Assembly (NCBI GenBank): GCA_000620185.1
Contig: JHVO01000015.1
Location: 1-64,000 of the forward strand
Reading direction: 5' to 3'
Source: Geodermatophilaceae bacterium URHB0062
GTDB lineage: Bacteria > Actinomycetota > Actinomycetes > Mycobacteriales > Geodermatophilaceae
Length of the DNA: 64,000 nt
Below the pieces are notes generated by a model. The model was not told the DNA's origin and did no database searches. It worked only from the letters and a program-made list of their open reading frames with translations. Positions 54,254 through 64,000 of this stretch are shown here, piece by piece. Position 1 is the first letter of the stretch, and every line of letters starts with the position of its first letter. Made by a program: the position numbers and the translations under genes.

Positions 54254-56875
54254 GTGGACCCGCGTCGATGGTGGCTGCTCGCGGGCGTCGTGCCCGTCGC
54301 GATCGCCTGTGCACTCGCGGCGAGCGACCCTGCGTTGCGCTTGGTCGGTGACGCCGCGGTCGTCGTCAGCGGGCTGAGCGCTGCCGCGATCCTGCTCATG
54401 GTGGGCGGCCGACGGCCGGCCCACCGCACGAGCTGGCGCCTGCTCGGCCTCGCGCCCCTCCTCCCCGTGGTGGGGCAGGGGCTGGCGGCGATCCTCTCGC
54501 CGGCCGATCCGCTGCAGCTGGCCGTCCTGCGCTGGGCGCCGACCGTGCCCGGGTACCTGCTGGCGATCGCGGCCATCCTGACCCTGGTCGATGCTGCCCG
54601 CCTGAGGGCGGGGGGGCTCCGCCTCGCCGTCGAGCTCGCCCTCTTCACGACCGCCTCCCTCGTCGTGGTCCAGCTGCTCGTGGTCGGCCCGCGCCGCGGC
54701 TGGTCGGGCCTCGCGCTGGGGGAGCAGGTGATCCTCGGCGCCGCCGTCGTCGTCACATCGGCGACCATGGCCGCCGCCCTGACCCTGCTCGGGGTCATCG
54801 AGGCGCACCGCCGGCGCATGGCGCTGGTGCTGCTCGTCGGCGCCGTCGCGCTCACCGCCGGGCGGGGTCTGGGCACCTCCGCGCTGCTGTCGGGCGCCTC
54901 CGCGGTCGTGGACACCAGCCGCTTCCTCGTCTGCGCCGGCCTCTGGCTCCTCTGCGCCGCCGTCCTGCTGGACGAGGGACCCCGCACCCGGAGGGACGAC
55001 GCGGCCGCGGCACACCGCCCGGCGGAGCTCGGCCAGCTGCTCCCGCACGTCGCGATGGTGGCCGCGGTCGCCGTCGTCGGCGGTGTCGCCGTGACCGGCT
55101 CCAGCCCCGGGCGGATCCCGGTCGTGGGCATCGTCGTGTCGGTCGCCCTGGCCGCCGTCCACCGCTGGGTCACCGGGCGCGACGAGCGCCGCATGGCGGC
55201 CCTCCTGCGCCGCAGCGAGGCCTACTTCCGTTCGCTCGTGCGCTCCAGCGGCGATGCCGTGGTCATCCTGGACGACGCCCTGCGGATCACCTGGGCCTCG
55301 TCGGCGCTCGAACGCTTCCTCGGGTCCGCGGCCGCGCGGCTCGTCGGCCGTCCGCTGCTCGAGGAGGTCCACCCCGAGGACGCGGCGGCGCTTGCCGGCG
55401 CGCTGCCCGGTGACGGCCTCCTGCTCCTTCGCCTGCGCGACGACGCCGGCTCGTGGCGCTACCTCGAGGCGGGCGTCTCCGACCTCCGCCGCGACCCCGA
55501 CGTCGGCGCCGTCGTCCTCAACTGCCGAGACATGACCGACCGCCACGCGCGGGAGCAGGCGCTGCAGAGCGTCGCCTACACCGACCCGATGACCGGGCTG
55601 CCCAACCGGGCCGGCTTCCTGCAGGCGGTCGGCTCCGCGCTGCGAACGGCGCCCGATGCGCCGGCCGCCATCCTCCTCGTCGAGCTCAGCGGGCTGGCCG
55701 AGGCCCGGTCCAGTGCGGGGCGGGAGACCGTCAGCCTCGTGGTCGCGGAGGTCGGCCGCCGGCTGCGTGCCACCGTCCGCGCCGGCGACGTGGTGGCCCG
55801 CATGGGCGGCGGCGCGTTCGCCGTCCTCTTCGCGGGCACCGCCGAGGAGGTCGACCGCCTCGCCGCCCGCTGCCTCTCGGTCATCGAGCGGCCGGTGGTC
55901 ACCTCCGGCGGGGTCGTCGACCTCACCGCCGGCATCGGCGTCGTGCCCCTGGAGGCGGGACCGGACGTGGAGGAGCTCGTGGCCCGGGCCGACCTCGCCG
56001 TCCGTGCCGCGCACGCCGCCGGCCCCGGCACCGCAGCGCGCTACTGCCCGGAGCTCGGTGCGGCCGCCGCTCGCCGGGACCGGCTGCGCACCGACCTCGT
56101 CGGGGCCGCCGCCCGCGACGAGCTGTTCCTGCTGTTCCAGCCGATCGTCTCGATCTCGGAGCAGCGGGTCACCGGCGTCGAGGCGACCCTGCGCTGGCGC
56201 CACCCCGAGCTGGGTGAGATCCCGCCCGCGGAGTTCCTGCCCCTGGCCGAGCGCACCGGCGTGGTCGGCGAGCTGCTGTGCTGGGCGCTGGAGGAGGCCG
56301 CCGCGGGGGTCGAGTCGCTGCCCACCGGCGAGGAGCCGCCGCTGCGCATCGGCCTCACGGTGCCCGGCGGGTACCTGGCCACCGGCCGCGTCGTCCCCGA
56401 CGTCGAGCAGGCGCTCCGGACCTCCGGCCTGGCGCCGGAACGGCTCGTCCTGCAGATCGGGACGGCCACCCTGCAGTCGGCCGACGAGCGGGTCGCCCTC
56501 GACGTCTCCTCGCTGCGGCTCATGGGTGTCCACGTGGCGCTCGAGGGCTTCGGCGGCGAAGGCTCGGCGCTGGCCCACCTCACGCAGCTGCGCACCGACA
56601 TCGTCAAGCTGGACCGGTCCCTGATCACCCGGCTGGACCGCGATCCGCAGAGCCAGGCACTGTGCGAGTCCCTCGTGCGCATCGCCACGAGCCTCGGGCT
56701 CGACGTCGTCGCCGAGGGTGTGGAGACGCCGGCACAGCTGGCCGCGCTGTGCGGGTACGGGTGCGGCTTCGCGCAGGGCTTCCTCATCTCCCGTGCGCTG
56801 CCGCTGTCCGGGCTGCGAACGACGCTGGCCCAGAACTCCGGGGTGGTCTGGCCCGGGCTGGTCGGATCCCAGTGA
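54254..56875 (+). CDS. Membrane PAS-GGDEF-EAL protein with degenerate catalytic motifs
   Basis: The 873-residue protein has about eight N-terminal membrane segments (1-310), a PAS domain (about 325-435, AVVILDDALRITWASSALERFLG), a GGDEF domain (about 445-595) and an EAL domain (about 610-855). The GGDEF active site reads GGGAF (518-522), and the EAL signature reads EAT (643-645). Other phosphodiesterase residues are also lost: NVS became TVP and DDFG became EGFG. The RxxD product-binding site (RAGD) upstream of GGGAF is kept. It is therefore probably a c-di-GMP sensor or scaffold rather than an enzyme. Its stop overlaps the start of the next, intact GGDEF-EAL gene (GTGA). Confidence 0.9.
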   Translation: MDPRRWWLLAGVVPVAIACALAASDPALRLVGDAAVVVSGLSAAAILLMVGGRRPAHRTSWRLLGLAPLLPVVGQGLAAILSPADPLQLAVLRWAPTVPGYLLAIAAILTLVDAARLRAGGLRLAVELALFTTASLVVVQLLVVGPRRGWSGLALGEQVILGAAVVVTSATMAAALTLLGVIEAHRRRMALVLLVGAVALTAGRGLGTSALLSGASAVVDTSRFLVCAGLWLLCAAVLLDEGPRTRRDDAAAAHRPAELGQLLPHVAMVAAVAVVGGVAVTGSSPGRIPVVGIVVSVALAAVHRWVTGRDERRMAALLRRSEAYFRSLVRSSGDAVVILDDALRITWASSALERFLGSAAARLVGRPLLEEVHPEDAAALAGALPGDGLLLLRLRDDAGSWRYLEAGVSDLRRDPDVGAVVLNCRDMTDRHAREQALQSVAYTDPMTGLPNRAGFLQAVGSALRTAPDAPAAILLVELSGLAEARSSAGRETVSLVVAEVGRRLRATVRAGDVVARMGGGAFAVLFAGTAEEVDRLAARCLSVIERPVVTSGGVVDLTAGIGVVPLEAGPDVEELVARADLAVRAAHAAGPGTAARYCPELGAAAARRDRLRTDLVGAAARDELFLLFQPIVSISEQRVTGVEATLRWRHPELGEIPPAEFLPLAERTGVVGELLCWALEEAAAGVESLPTGEEPPLRIGLTVPGGYLATGRVVPDVEQALRTSGLAPERLVLQIGTATLQSADERVALDVSSLRLMGVHVALEGFGGEGSALAHLTQLRTDIVKLDRSLITRLDRDPQSQALCESLVRIATSLGLDVVAEGVETPAQLAALCGYGCGFAQGFLISRALPLSGLRTTLAQNSGVVWPGLVGSQ

Positions 56876-59583
56876 CCCCGGCCTGGCCCCGCGGGCGCGT
56901 GGTGGCGGCCCTCGGGGCGCTCGCCGTGGCCGTCGCGGCGCAGGAGCTGCTCCTGCGCGGGTGGACCGCGCACGGATCGCCCGCCGTGCTCGGGCTGGCG
57001 ACGCTGGCCGTGGGCCTCCGCGTGCTCCGGCACGGCCGCGGGCTCGACGACGTCTCCAGCCGGACCTGGCGCGGGTTCGGCGTCATCGCCGTCCTCCTCG
57101 CCCTCGGGCAGAGCATCCGCGCCGCCACCGGCGTGGGCATCAACCCCGTGCACTCGGGAGCCTCCGACCTCGTCCTGGCCGCGACCGGCCCGGTCGCGGC
57201 GCTGATCTGCATCCGTCTGGTGCGGTCCACCGGCGGGCGGGTCCGGGCGCAGGTGGTGCTCGACGCCGCCGTGGCGGGAACCGCACTGGCGGTGCTGCTG
57301 GAGGTCCTGGTGCCGGTGGTCACCCGGGCCGCGGGCGGCACCGCCGACCGGCTGCTCACGATCGGCTACCCGGCGGTGTGTGCCGTCCTCTGCGCGGCGG
57401 GGCTCGTGACGCTCGCCGGCGTCTCGGCGCCGCGCCGGGCGGCCACCGGCTGGCTGCTGGCCTGCTTCGCCTCGCTCGCGGTGGCCATGGACAGCGGGGC
57501 GCTGGCCGTGGCGGCTCCCTCGTCGGTCCTCGACGTCGTCACCAGCACCGCGTACCTGGCGATGGTGGCCACCGCGACGCTGGCGCTGTCCAGCGACCCC
57601 GGGCCGCGGGCGACGACCCGGGAACCCGTCGCCGCGGTCCCGCTCGGCGGCGTCGTCCTCGGCTACTGCCTGAGCTTCGGCGTGCTGCTGGTGCTGCTTG
57701 CCGGCCTCGTGGCCGGCCGGGAGCTGGTGCCCCTGGAGGCCGTCACCGTCGCCGTGCTGCTGTCGCTCACCTTCGCGCGGACCCTCGTGTGGGCGCGCGA
57801 CGGTGCCCGGCTCACGCGCCAGGTGCTGCGCACCGAGGCTTACTTCCGCACGCTGGTGCACCGGTCGGCCGACCTCACCCTCGTGCTCGACGACCGGGGC
57901 CAGGTGACCTGGGCGTCGGGCCCGCCGGACGGGCGGACGACGTGGGCGGCCCGCGACCTCGAGGGGCGGCCGCTGCGGCAGCTCGTGCACGAGGACGACC
58001 GGCACGAGCTGCACGCGGCGCTCGACGCCTCGCGGCTGCCCGACGACGGCCGCGGACCGGTGTTCCGGCTGCGCATGCGCGACGGCTCGTGGCGCCGGTT
58101 CGAGACCGTCCGCACCGCGTCGTCGGCCGCTTTCCCCGAGTCGACGGGCCGGGGGGACGGCCTGGTGCTCCACCTCCGCGATGTCGCGGGCCAGCGCAGC
58201 GCCGAGCTCGAGCTGGAGCGGCTCGCCTACACCGACTACCTCACCGGGCTGCCCAACCGGGCCCGGCTGATGGCCGCCCTGACGGCGGCCCGCGCGCGTG
58301 CGGCGGTGGGCGAGAAGTCCTGCCTGCTGCTGCTCGACCTCGACGGCTTCAAGCCCGTCAACGACGTCGCCGGCCACGAGGCGGGCGACCACCTGCTCGT
58401 GCAGGTGGCGGCGCGGCTGCGCACCACGGTGCGCGACGGTGACCTCGTCGGCCGCCTCGGCGGGGACGAGTTCGCCGTCCTCGTCCGCGACGGGATGGAC
58501 GAGGCCACCGCCCTGGCGGAGCGGATCGTCGCCGACCTCCGGACCGTGCCCGCGAGCGCACCCGCCGGTGGCCCGGCGGCGGGGTTGCTCTTCGACGTCT
58601 CCGGCAGCATCGGCGTCACCGAGCTCGACCCGGCCGAGGAGGTCTCCACGACCATCCGCCAGGCCGACCTCGCGCTGCGCGCGGCGAAGGCTGCGGGGAA
58701 GAACTGCGTCCGGTCCTCGGGCCAGGCGATCGACACGGCGATGGGACGGCGGTCGCGGCTGGCCCGCGATCTGGCGGTGGCGCTGGAGTCGGAGCAGTTC
58801 CGCGTGGTCTACCAGCCCGTCGTGGGCATCGCCGAGCGGCGGGTGCTGGGTCTCGAGGCGCTGGTGCGCTGGGACCACCCCGTGCTGGGCACCGTCCCGC
58901 CCGACGAGTTCATCGCGCTCGCCGAGGACGACGGCCTGATCGTGCCGCTGCAGCAGTGGGTCCTGCGCCGGGCGACGCGGGACTTCGGCGCCCTGATCGC
59001 CGGCGGCCGCGACCTCAAGCTCGGCGTCAACGTCTCCGTGCGGCACCTGCAGGCCGGCTGCCTGGCCCCCGACGTGGCGCAGGCCCTGGCGGATGCGGCC
59101 GTGCCGCCGCAGCGGCTGATGATCGAGGTGACCGAATCGATCATGCTCGACGCCGAGGACCGGCTGGAGAGCGACCTGGCGATCCTCCAGGACATGGGCT
59201 GCGTCATCTCCGTCGACGACTTCGGCCGCGGGTACTCCTCGCTGGCCTACCTCGCCCGCCTGCCGGTCGACGTCCTGAAGATGGACCGGGAGTTCATCGC
59301 CGACATCGAGGCCGACCGGCGGGGTGCCGCGCTCGTGGCCGCGGTCGTCGAGCTCGGCCGCACGCTGGGCATGGACGTCGTGGCCGAGGGTGTGGAGACC
59401 GCCGGGCAGCTCGACGCGCTGCGGGGGATGGGCTGCCGCTTCATCCAGGGCTGGCTGGTCGGCCGGCCGATGGAGGCCGGGGAGCTGCCCGCGTTCCTCG
59501 ACGGGTTCGACCCGGCGGTGCTCGACCCGATGGTCGGCGCGAAAATGGACATGGGAGTCCACATGGTGGGACGGGGCGTTTGA
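56872..59583 (+). CDS. Membrane PAS-GGDEF-EAL diguanylate cyclase/phosphodiesterase
   Basis: The 903-residue protein has about nine N-terminal membrane segments (1-300), a PAS domain (about 325-435), an intact GGDEF domain (GRLGGDEFAVLV, motif at 530-534, with RDGD inhibitory site) and an intact EAL domain. The EAL motif lies at 662-664, with NVSVRHL, MIEVTES, VDDFGRGYSSL, LKMDREFI and VAEGVE. It can in principle both make and degrade c-di-GMP. The start overlaps the previous gene. Same architecture and adjacency indicate a tandem duplication followed by divergence. Confidence 0.93.
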   Translation: MTPAWPRGRVVAALGALAVAVAAQELLLRGWTAHGSPAVLGLATLAVGLRVLRHGRGLDDVSSRTWRGFGVIAVLLALGQSIRAATGVGINPVHSGASDLVLAATGPVAALICIRLVRSTGGRVRAQVVLDAAVAGTALAVLLEVLVPVVTRAAGGTADRLLTIGYPAVCAVLCAAGLVTLAGVSAPRRAATGWLLACFASLAVAMDSGALAVAAPSSVLDVVTSTAYLAMVATATLALSSDPGPRATTREPVAAVPLGGVVLGYCLSFGVLLVLLAGLVAGRELVPLEAVTVAVLLSLTFARTLVWARDGARLTRQVLRTEAYFRTLVHRSADLTLVLDDRGQVTWASGPPDGRTTWAARDLEGRPLRQLVHEDDRHELHAALDASRLPDDGRGPVFRLRMRDGSWRRFETVRTASSAAFPESTGRGDGLVLHLRDVAGQRSAELELERLAYTDYLTGLPNRARLMAALTAARARAAVGEKSCLLLLDLDGFKPVNDVAGHEAGDHLLVQVAARLRTTVRDGDLVGRLGGDEFAVLVRDGMDEATALAERIVADLRTVPASAPAGGPAAGLLFDVSGSIGVTELDPAEEVSTTIRQADLALRAAKAAGKNCVRSSGQAIDTAMGRRSRLARDLAVALESEQFRVVYQPVVGIAERRVLGLEALVRWDHPVLGTVPPDEFIALAEDDGLIVPLQQWVLRRATRDFGALIAGGRDLKLGVNVSVRHLQAGCLAPDVAQALADAAVPPQRLMIEVTESIMLDAEDRLESDLAILQDMGCVISVDDFGRGYSSLAYLARLPVDVLKMDREFIADIEADRRGAALVAAVVELGRTLGMDVVAEGVETAGQLDALRGMGCRFIQGWLVGRPMEAGELPAFLDGFDPAVLDPMVGAKMDMGVHMVGRGV

Positions 59584-59609
59584 CGCCCGCGCCCGGCGAG
59601 GCGCACAGT

Positions 59610-59672
59610 GTGCAGGTGCCCAGCGCCCGCCTGCTCCTCGACGGCTGCCTCCGCAGCCTCGTAGTCGCCTAG
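59610..59672 (+). CDS. ilvB leader peptide (branched-chain attenuation)
   Basis: This 20-residue reading frame has GAGG 8 nt before its GTG. Eight of its 20 codons are Leu or Val, including Leu-Leu-Leu and a terminal Leu-Val-Val. Its second half spans a GGCTGC-CTCC-GCAGCC hairpin. It is followed by a second hairpin (59672-59696) and then an intrinsic terminator (59700-59731) before ilvB. This is the classical layout of leader-peptide attenuation. The alternative start is GTG 59616. Confidence 0.75.
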   Translation: MQVPSARLLLDGCLRSLVVA

Positions 59673-59696
59673 CGCGCCGGTCCACGACCGACGCGC
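59672..59696 (+). promoter_or_regulatory. Second hairpin of the ilvB leader
   Basis: GCGCG pairs with CGCGC and GGTC with GACC around a CAC loop, directly after the leader-peptide stop. Its position between the leader frame and the terminator fits an alternative structure in attenuation, but the exact antiterminator pairing is not proven. CCTCGT at 59657-59662 can also pair with ACGAGG in the terminator. Confidence 0.5.
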
Positions 59697-59699
59697 TGA

Positions 59700-59731
59700 C
59701 CCCTCCGTGCCTGCGGCACGAGGGGTTTTTT
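59700..59731 (+). terminator. Intrinsic terminator (attenuator) before ilvB
   Basis: CCCCTC-C-GTGCC pairs with GGCAC-GAGGGG (one bulged C, loop TGC), followed by six T. It is a strong Rho-independent terminator and, unusually for this window, has a U tract. It ends 67 nt before the ilvB ATG, so transcription must read through it. Confidence 0.9.
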
Positions 59732-59798
59732 GTTGCCCGTACGCCCGTTCCGCCCGCAGTCCCGGCAAGCATTCCCAGCAAGGCCCAGGAGAACCGAC

Positions 59799-61730
59799 AT
59801 GACCACGACCCCGAGCGAGCAGGCCGCTAATCGCCAGGCCGCCGCCCGCGAGGCAGCCAGCCGCGAGGCACCCACCCGGGAGGCAGCGGCCGCCCTGACC
59901 GGCGTCGAGACCGTGGGCCGGACGGCAGGTGCGGCGCCGACCATGCGCAGCGCGCCCGAGCCGGCCACCGGCATCACCGGAGCGCAGAGCCTGGTCCGCT
60001 CGCTCGAGGCGGCCGGCGTGGACGTGATCTTCGGCATCCCGGGCGGCGCGATCCTTCCCGCCTACGACCCCCTGTTCGACTCCCAGGTCCGCCACGTCCT
60101 CGTCCGCCACGAGCAGGGCGCCGGGCACGCGGCCACGGGGTACGCGCAGGCCACCGGTCGGGTGGGCGTCTGCATGGCGACGTCCGGACCGGGTGCCACC
60201 AACCTGGTCACCCCGCTGGCCGACGCGCACATGGACTCGGTCCCGGTCGTGGCGATCACCGGCCAGGTGCCGAGCGCCGCCATCGGAACCGACGCCTTCC
60301 AGGAGGCGGACATCCGCGGCATCACGATGCCGATCACCAAGCACAACTTCCTGATCACCGACCCGGACGAGATCCCCCAGCGCATCGCCGAGGCGTTCCA
60401 CCTCGCGGCCACCGGGCGCCCGGGCCCGGTGCTCGTCGACATCTCCAAGGACGCGCTGCAGGCCACCACGAACTTCTCCTGGCCCCCGCGGCTGGACCTG
60501 CCGGGCTACAAGCCGACCACCCGCCCGCACGGCAAGCAGGTGCGGGAGGCGGCGGCGCTGATCGCGGCGGCGCGCCGGCCGGTGCTGTACGTGGGCGGCG
60601 GGGTCCTCAAGGCCGGCGCCACGGAGGAACTGGCCGCGCTGGCCGAGCTCACCGGCGCGCCCGTCGTCACCACGCTCATGGCCCGCGGCGCCTTCCCCGA
60701 CAGCCACCGCCAGAACCTGGGCATGCCGGGCATGCACGGCAACGTCACCGCCGTGACCGCCCTGCAGAAGGCCGACGTGCTCGTCGCGCTCGGGGCGCGC
60801 TTCGACGACCGGGTGACGGGTGAGCTGTCGAGCTTCGCGCCCGACGCGTTGGTCATCCACGCCGACATCGACCCGGCCGAGATCGGCAAGAACCGACGCG
60901 CCGACGTGCCGATCGTGGGTGACGCCCGCGAGACGATCGCGCAGCTCACCGACGCGCTCCGCACCGAGCAGCAGGCCGGGCGCACGCCGGACCTCGCCGC
61001 GTGGTGGACGCAGCTGGACGACTGGCGGGAGCGCTACCCGCTGGGCTACGACTGGCCCGAGGACGGGTCGCTCTCACCGCAGTACGTGATCGAGCGGCTC
61101 GGGGCCATCGCCGGCCCCGACAGCATCTACGCCGCGGGCGTCGGGCAGCACCAGATGTGGGCGGCCCAGTTCATCCGGTACGAGAAGCCCGGCACCTGGC
61201 TCAACAGCGGCGGCCTCGGCACGATGGGCTACGCGGTCCCGGCCGCCATGGGCGCCAAGTACGGCCGGCCCGAGACGACGGTCTGGGCCATCGACGGCGA
61301 CGGCTGCTTCCAGATGACCAACCAGGAGCTGGCCACCTGCGCGATCGAGGGCATCCCGATCAAGGTCGCCGTGATCAACAACGGCAACCTCGGGATGGTC
61401 CGGCAGTGGCAGACCCTCTTCTACGAGGGCCGCTACTCCAACACCAAGCTGCACGTGCAGGACGCCGCGGGGAAGCCCAAGGCGGTGCGCATCCCCGACT
61501 TCGTCGCCCTCGCCGAGGCGCTGGGCTGCGTCGGGCTGCGCTGCGAGACCAAGGACGACGTCGACGCGGTGATCGAGAAGGCGATGGCCATCAACGACGC
61601 GCCGGTGGTCATCGACTTCGTGGTCGGCCACGACGCCCAGGTGTGGCCGATGGTCGCCGCGGGTGCCAGCAACGACGACATCATGGCCGCGCGCGACGTC
61701 CGCCCGGTCTTCGGCGAAGGGCAGGTGTAG
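59799..61730 (+). CDS. ilvB: Acetolactate synthase, large catalytic subunit
   Basis: IlvB condenses pyruvate with pyruvate or 2-oxobutyrate, using TPP and FAD. The 643-residue protein has [20 protein letters not shown], the TPP-activating Glu in [19 protein letters not shown], the FAD-binding middle, and the TPP-metal motif [29 protein letters not shown]. The first 60 residues are a low-complexity extension with REAA-type repeats. The ATG follows CCAGGAGAA. Expression is likely controlled by the upstream attenuator. Confidence 0.97.
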   Translation: MTTTPSEQAANRQAAAREAASREAPTREAAAALTGVETVGRTAGAAPTMRSAPEPATGITGAQSLVRSLEAAGVDVIFGIPGGAILPAYDPLFDSQVRHVLVRHEQGAGHAATGYAQATGRVGVCMATSGPGATNLVTPLADAHMDSVPVVAITGQVPSAAIGTDAFQEADIRGITMPITKHNFLITDPDEIPQRIAEAFHLAATGRPGPVLVDISKDALQATTNFSWPPRLDLPGYKPTTRPHGKQVREAAALIAAARRPVLYVGGGVLKAGATEELAALAELTGAPVVTTLMARGAFPDSHRQNLGMPGMHGNVTAVTALQKADVLVALGARFDDRVTGELSSFAPDALVIHADIDPAEIGKNRRADVPIVGDARETIAQLTDALRTEQQAGRTPDLAAWWTQLDDWRERYPLGYDWPEDGSLSPQYVIERLGAIAGPDSIYAAGVGQHQMWAAQFIRYEKPGTWLNSGGLGTMGYAVPAAMGAKYGRPETTVWAIDGDGCFQMTNQELATCAIEGIPIKVAVINNGNLGMVRQWQTLFYEGRYSNTKLHVQDAAGKPKAVRIPDFVALAEALGCVGLRCETKDDVDAVIEKAMAINDAPVVIDFVVGHDAQVWPMVAAGASNDDIMAARDVRPVFGEGQV

Positions 61731-61732
61731 TC

Positions 61733-63329
<1,597 letters not shown>

Positions 63330-63337
63330 GAGACGAG

Positions 63338-63371
63338 AAGGGCCCCGTCACCGCGAGGTGACGGGGTCCTT
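63338..63371. terminator. Bidirectional terminator after ilvBNC
   Basis: A 15-bp stem (63338-63352 with 63357-63371, one G-U pair) closes on a GCGA tetraloop. It lies between ilvC and the convergent DUF805 gene. The AAGG/CCTT ends give short A/U flanks. Confidence 0.85.
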
Positions 63372-63383
63372 CTGCGTTCGGGA

Positions 63384-63893
63384 TCAGGCGCCGTACTTGG
63401 GCGAGGGACCCCACCGGTTGGCGCCGCGCTCGCTGTCGGTGCAGGCGAACACGATCAGGATGACCGCGCCGGCGAGCGGCACGAGGCCGATGAGCAGCCA
63501 CCAGCCGGACCGGCCGATGTCGTGCAATCGCCGGACGAAGACCGCGAAGGACGGCACGAGCAGCCCCAGCGCCACGGCCAGTTCGAAGATCGTCGCGCCG
63601 ACGACTGCGTCGAGCACCGCGGCGACGATCGACAGGCCCAGGTTGAAGAGCGCGAACCACCAGTACTCCGACCGCCGGGCACGACCGGTGAACGTCGCGT
63701 ACTGCGTGAGGACGCTGCGCACCGCATCCGGGAAGGGCAGCACCGCACCGTTGTAGGTCGGCGCACCCGTGTAGGTCGGAGCCGGCACGTAACCGTGCCC
63801 CGATCCGTAGCCGGGGTAGCCCTGACTCGAGGTGTAGCCGGGGTACCCCTGAGCGGGGGGCTCGTGGCCGTCCGGACCGGTGGGGCTGGTCAT
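63384..63893 (-). CDS. DUF805 membrane protein with a Pro/Gly/Tyr-rich N-terminus
   Basis: The 169-residue protein has a cytoplasmic Pro/Gly/Tyr-rich tail (QGYPGYTSSQGYPGYGSGHGY region, about 15-45), then a DUF805 unit: TFTGRARRSEYWWFALFNLGLSIVAAVLDAVVGA, further hydrophobic segments, RRLHDIGRSGWWLLIGLVPLAGAVILIVFACTDSERGANRWGP. About three to four membrane helices are visible. The function of DUF805 is not established. ATG 63893 was chosen because it starts the family-like tail and has AGGAGGA upstream. The distal ATG 63968 would add a basic non-family stretch. Confidence 0.88.
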   Translation of the reverse strand: MTSPTGPDGHEPPAQGYPGYTSSQGYPGYGSGHGYVPAPTYTGAPTYNGAVLPFPDAVRSVLTQYATFTGRARRSEYWWFALFNLGLSIVAAVLDAVVGATIFELAVALGLLVPSFAVFVRRLHDIGRSGWWLLIGLVPLAGAVILIVFACTDSERGANRWGPSPKYGA

Positions 63894-63950
63894 CGCGCAT
63901 TCCTCCTGGTCGCGCTTCCGCCCGGGTGGTGGAAGACGCCGCCGGAGCTT

Positions 63951-63972
63951 AGGTGTGCATGCCGGCACACCT
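63951..63972. promoter_or_regulatory. 8-bp-arm inverted repeat upstream of the DUF805 gene
   Basis: AGGTGTGC and GCACACCT flank a 6-nt centre. It lies about 58 bp upstream of the DUF805 start and near the right window edge. It could be an operator for this gene or for one beyond the edge. Confidence 0.35.
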
Positions 63973-64000
63973 CATGGTCAGGATCTGCCCGTGACCGTTT

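Noticed and set aside
52439-59781. Two long minus-strand open frames opposite ilvD and the two GGDEF-EAL genes
   Set aside because: The plus-strand genes show complete protein families. The antisense frames show only compositional shadows.

Overview
The window is high-GC DNA with actinobacterial gene content and order. Markers are the GlgE maltosyltransferase pathway, an mnmA / MetE-like / ligA / ACT-protein / gatCAB block, a DUF222-HNH gene with a LexA-type box, GTG and TTG starts, and many genes with a TANNNT -10 element 6-8 nt before the start codon. The style fits a Geodermatophilaceae-like soil or rock actinobacterium, but family-level placement is inference.

Layout. 1-9.6 kb is acyl-CoA metabolism and regulators: crotonyl-CoA carboxylase/reductase (cut by the window edge), methylmalonyl-CoA epimerase, a thiolase, MeaB, a phytoene-dehydrogenase-like oxidoreductase, a frameshifted secreted protein beside a MarR regulator, an IcmA-type acyl-CoA mutase, a Clp_N-domain regulator with two identical operator-like sites, and a YbbN-like thioredoxin. 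9.6-25.2 kb holds a zinc-metallopeptidase lipoprotein and alpha-glucan/trehalose metabolism: glgB-mak-treS-glgE on the minus strand, divergent glgP, an FHA protein and glgX. 25.2-32.2 kb holds an orphan ABC ATPase, an enoyl-CoA hydratase and a tightly coupled five-gene unit (lipoprotein, two permeases, ATPase, Cds1-like cysteine desulfhydrase). 32.3-41.5 kb holds etfBA, a translationally coupled chain GNAT / MFS / cysteine desulfurase / mnmA, a secreted 5'-nucleotidase-like phosphatase and a MetE-like protein. 41.5-51.4 kb holds the DUF222-HNH gene, ligA, an ACT-domain protein, gatC-gatA-small membrane protein-gatB and a sugar-dehydrogenase-like lipoprotein. 51.4-64 kb holds a 2-hydroxyacid dehydrogenase, ilvD, two tandem PAS-GGDEF-EAL membrane proteins, a leader-peptide attenuator and ilvBNC, then a DUF805 membrane protein.

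How it fits together. Ccr, epimerase, MeaB, thiolase, mutase, enoyl-CoA hydratase and ETF form an acyl-CoA/ethylmalonyl-type metabolic theme. An identical 16-bp inverted-repeat site lies upstream of both ccr and etfBA and suggests a common regulator. The glg/tre genes encode conversion of trehalose through maltose and maltose-1-phosphate to alpha-glucan, with branching, debranching and phosphorolysis. ilvD and ilvBNC make branched-chain amino acids, and ilvBNC appears to be controlled by a translated leader followed by an intrinsic terminator.

The most interesting regulatory and unusual features are the two Clp_N operators placed on the -35 and -10, the LexA-like box containing the -10 of the HNH gene, a catalytically degenerate GGDEF-EAL protein coupled to an intact one, a histone-H1-like Lys/Ala tail on GlgB, and the coupling of an ABC importer to a cysteine desulfhydrase. 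No rRNA, tRNA, CRISPR array, insertion sequence or prophage was seen, and no gene-free stretch exceeds 300 bases.
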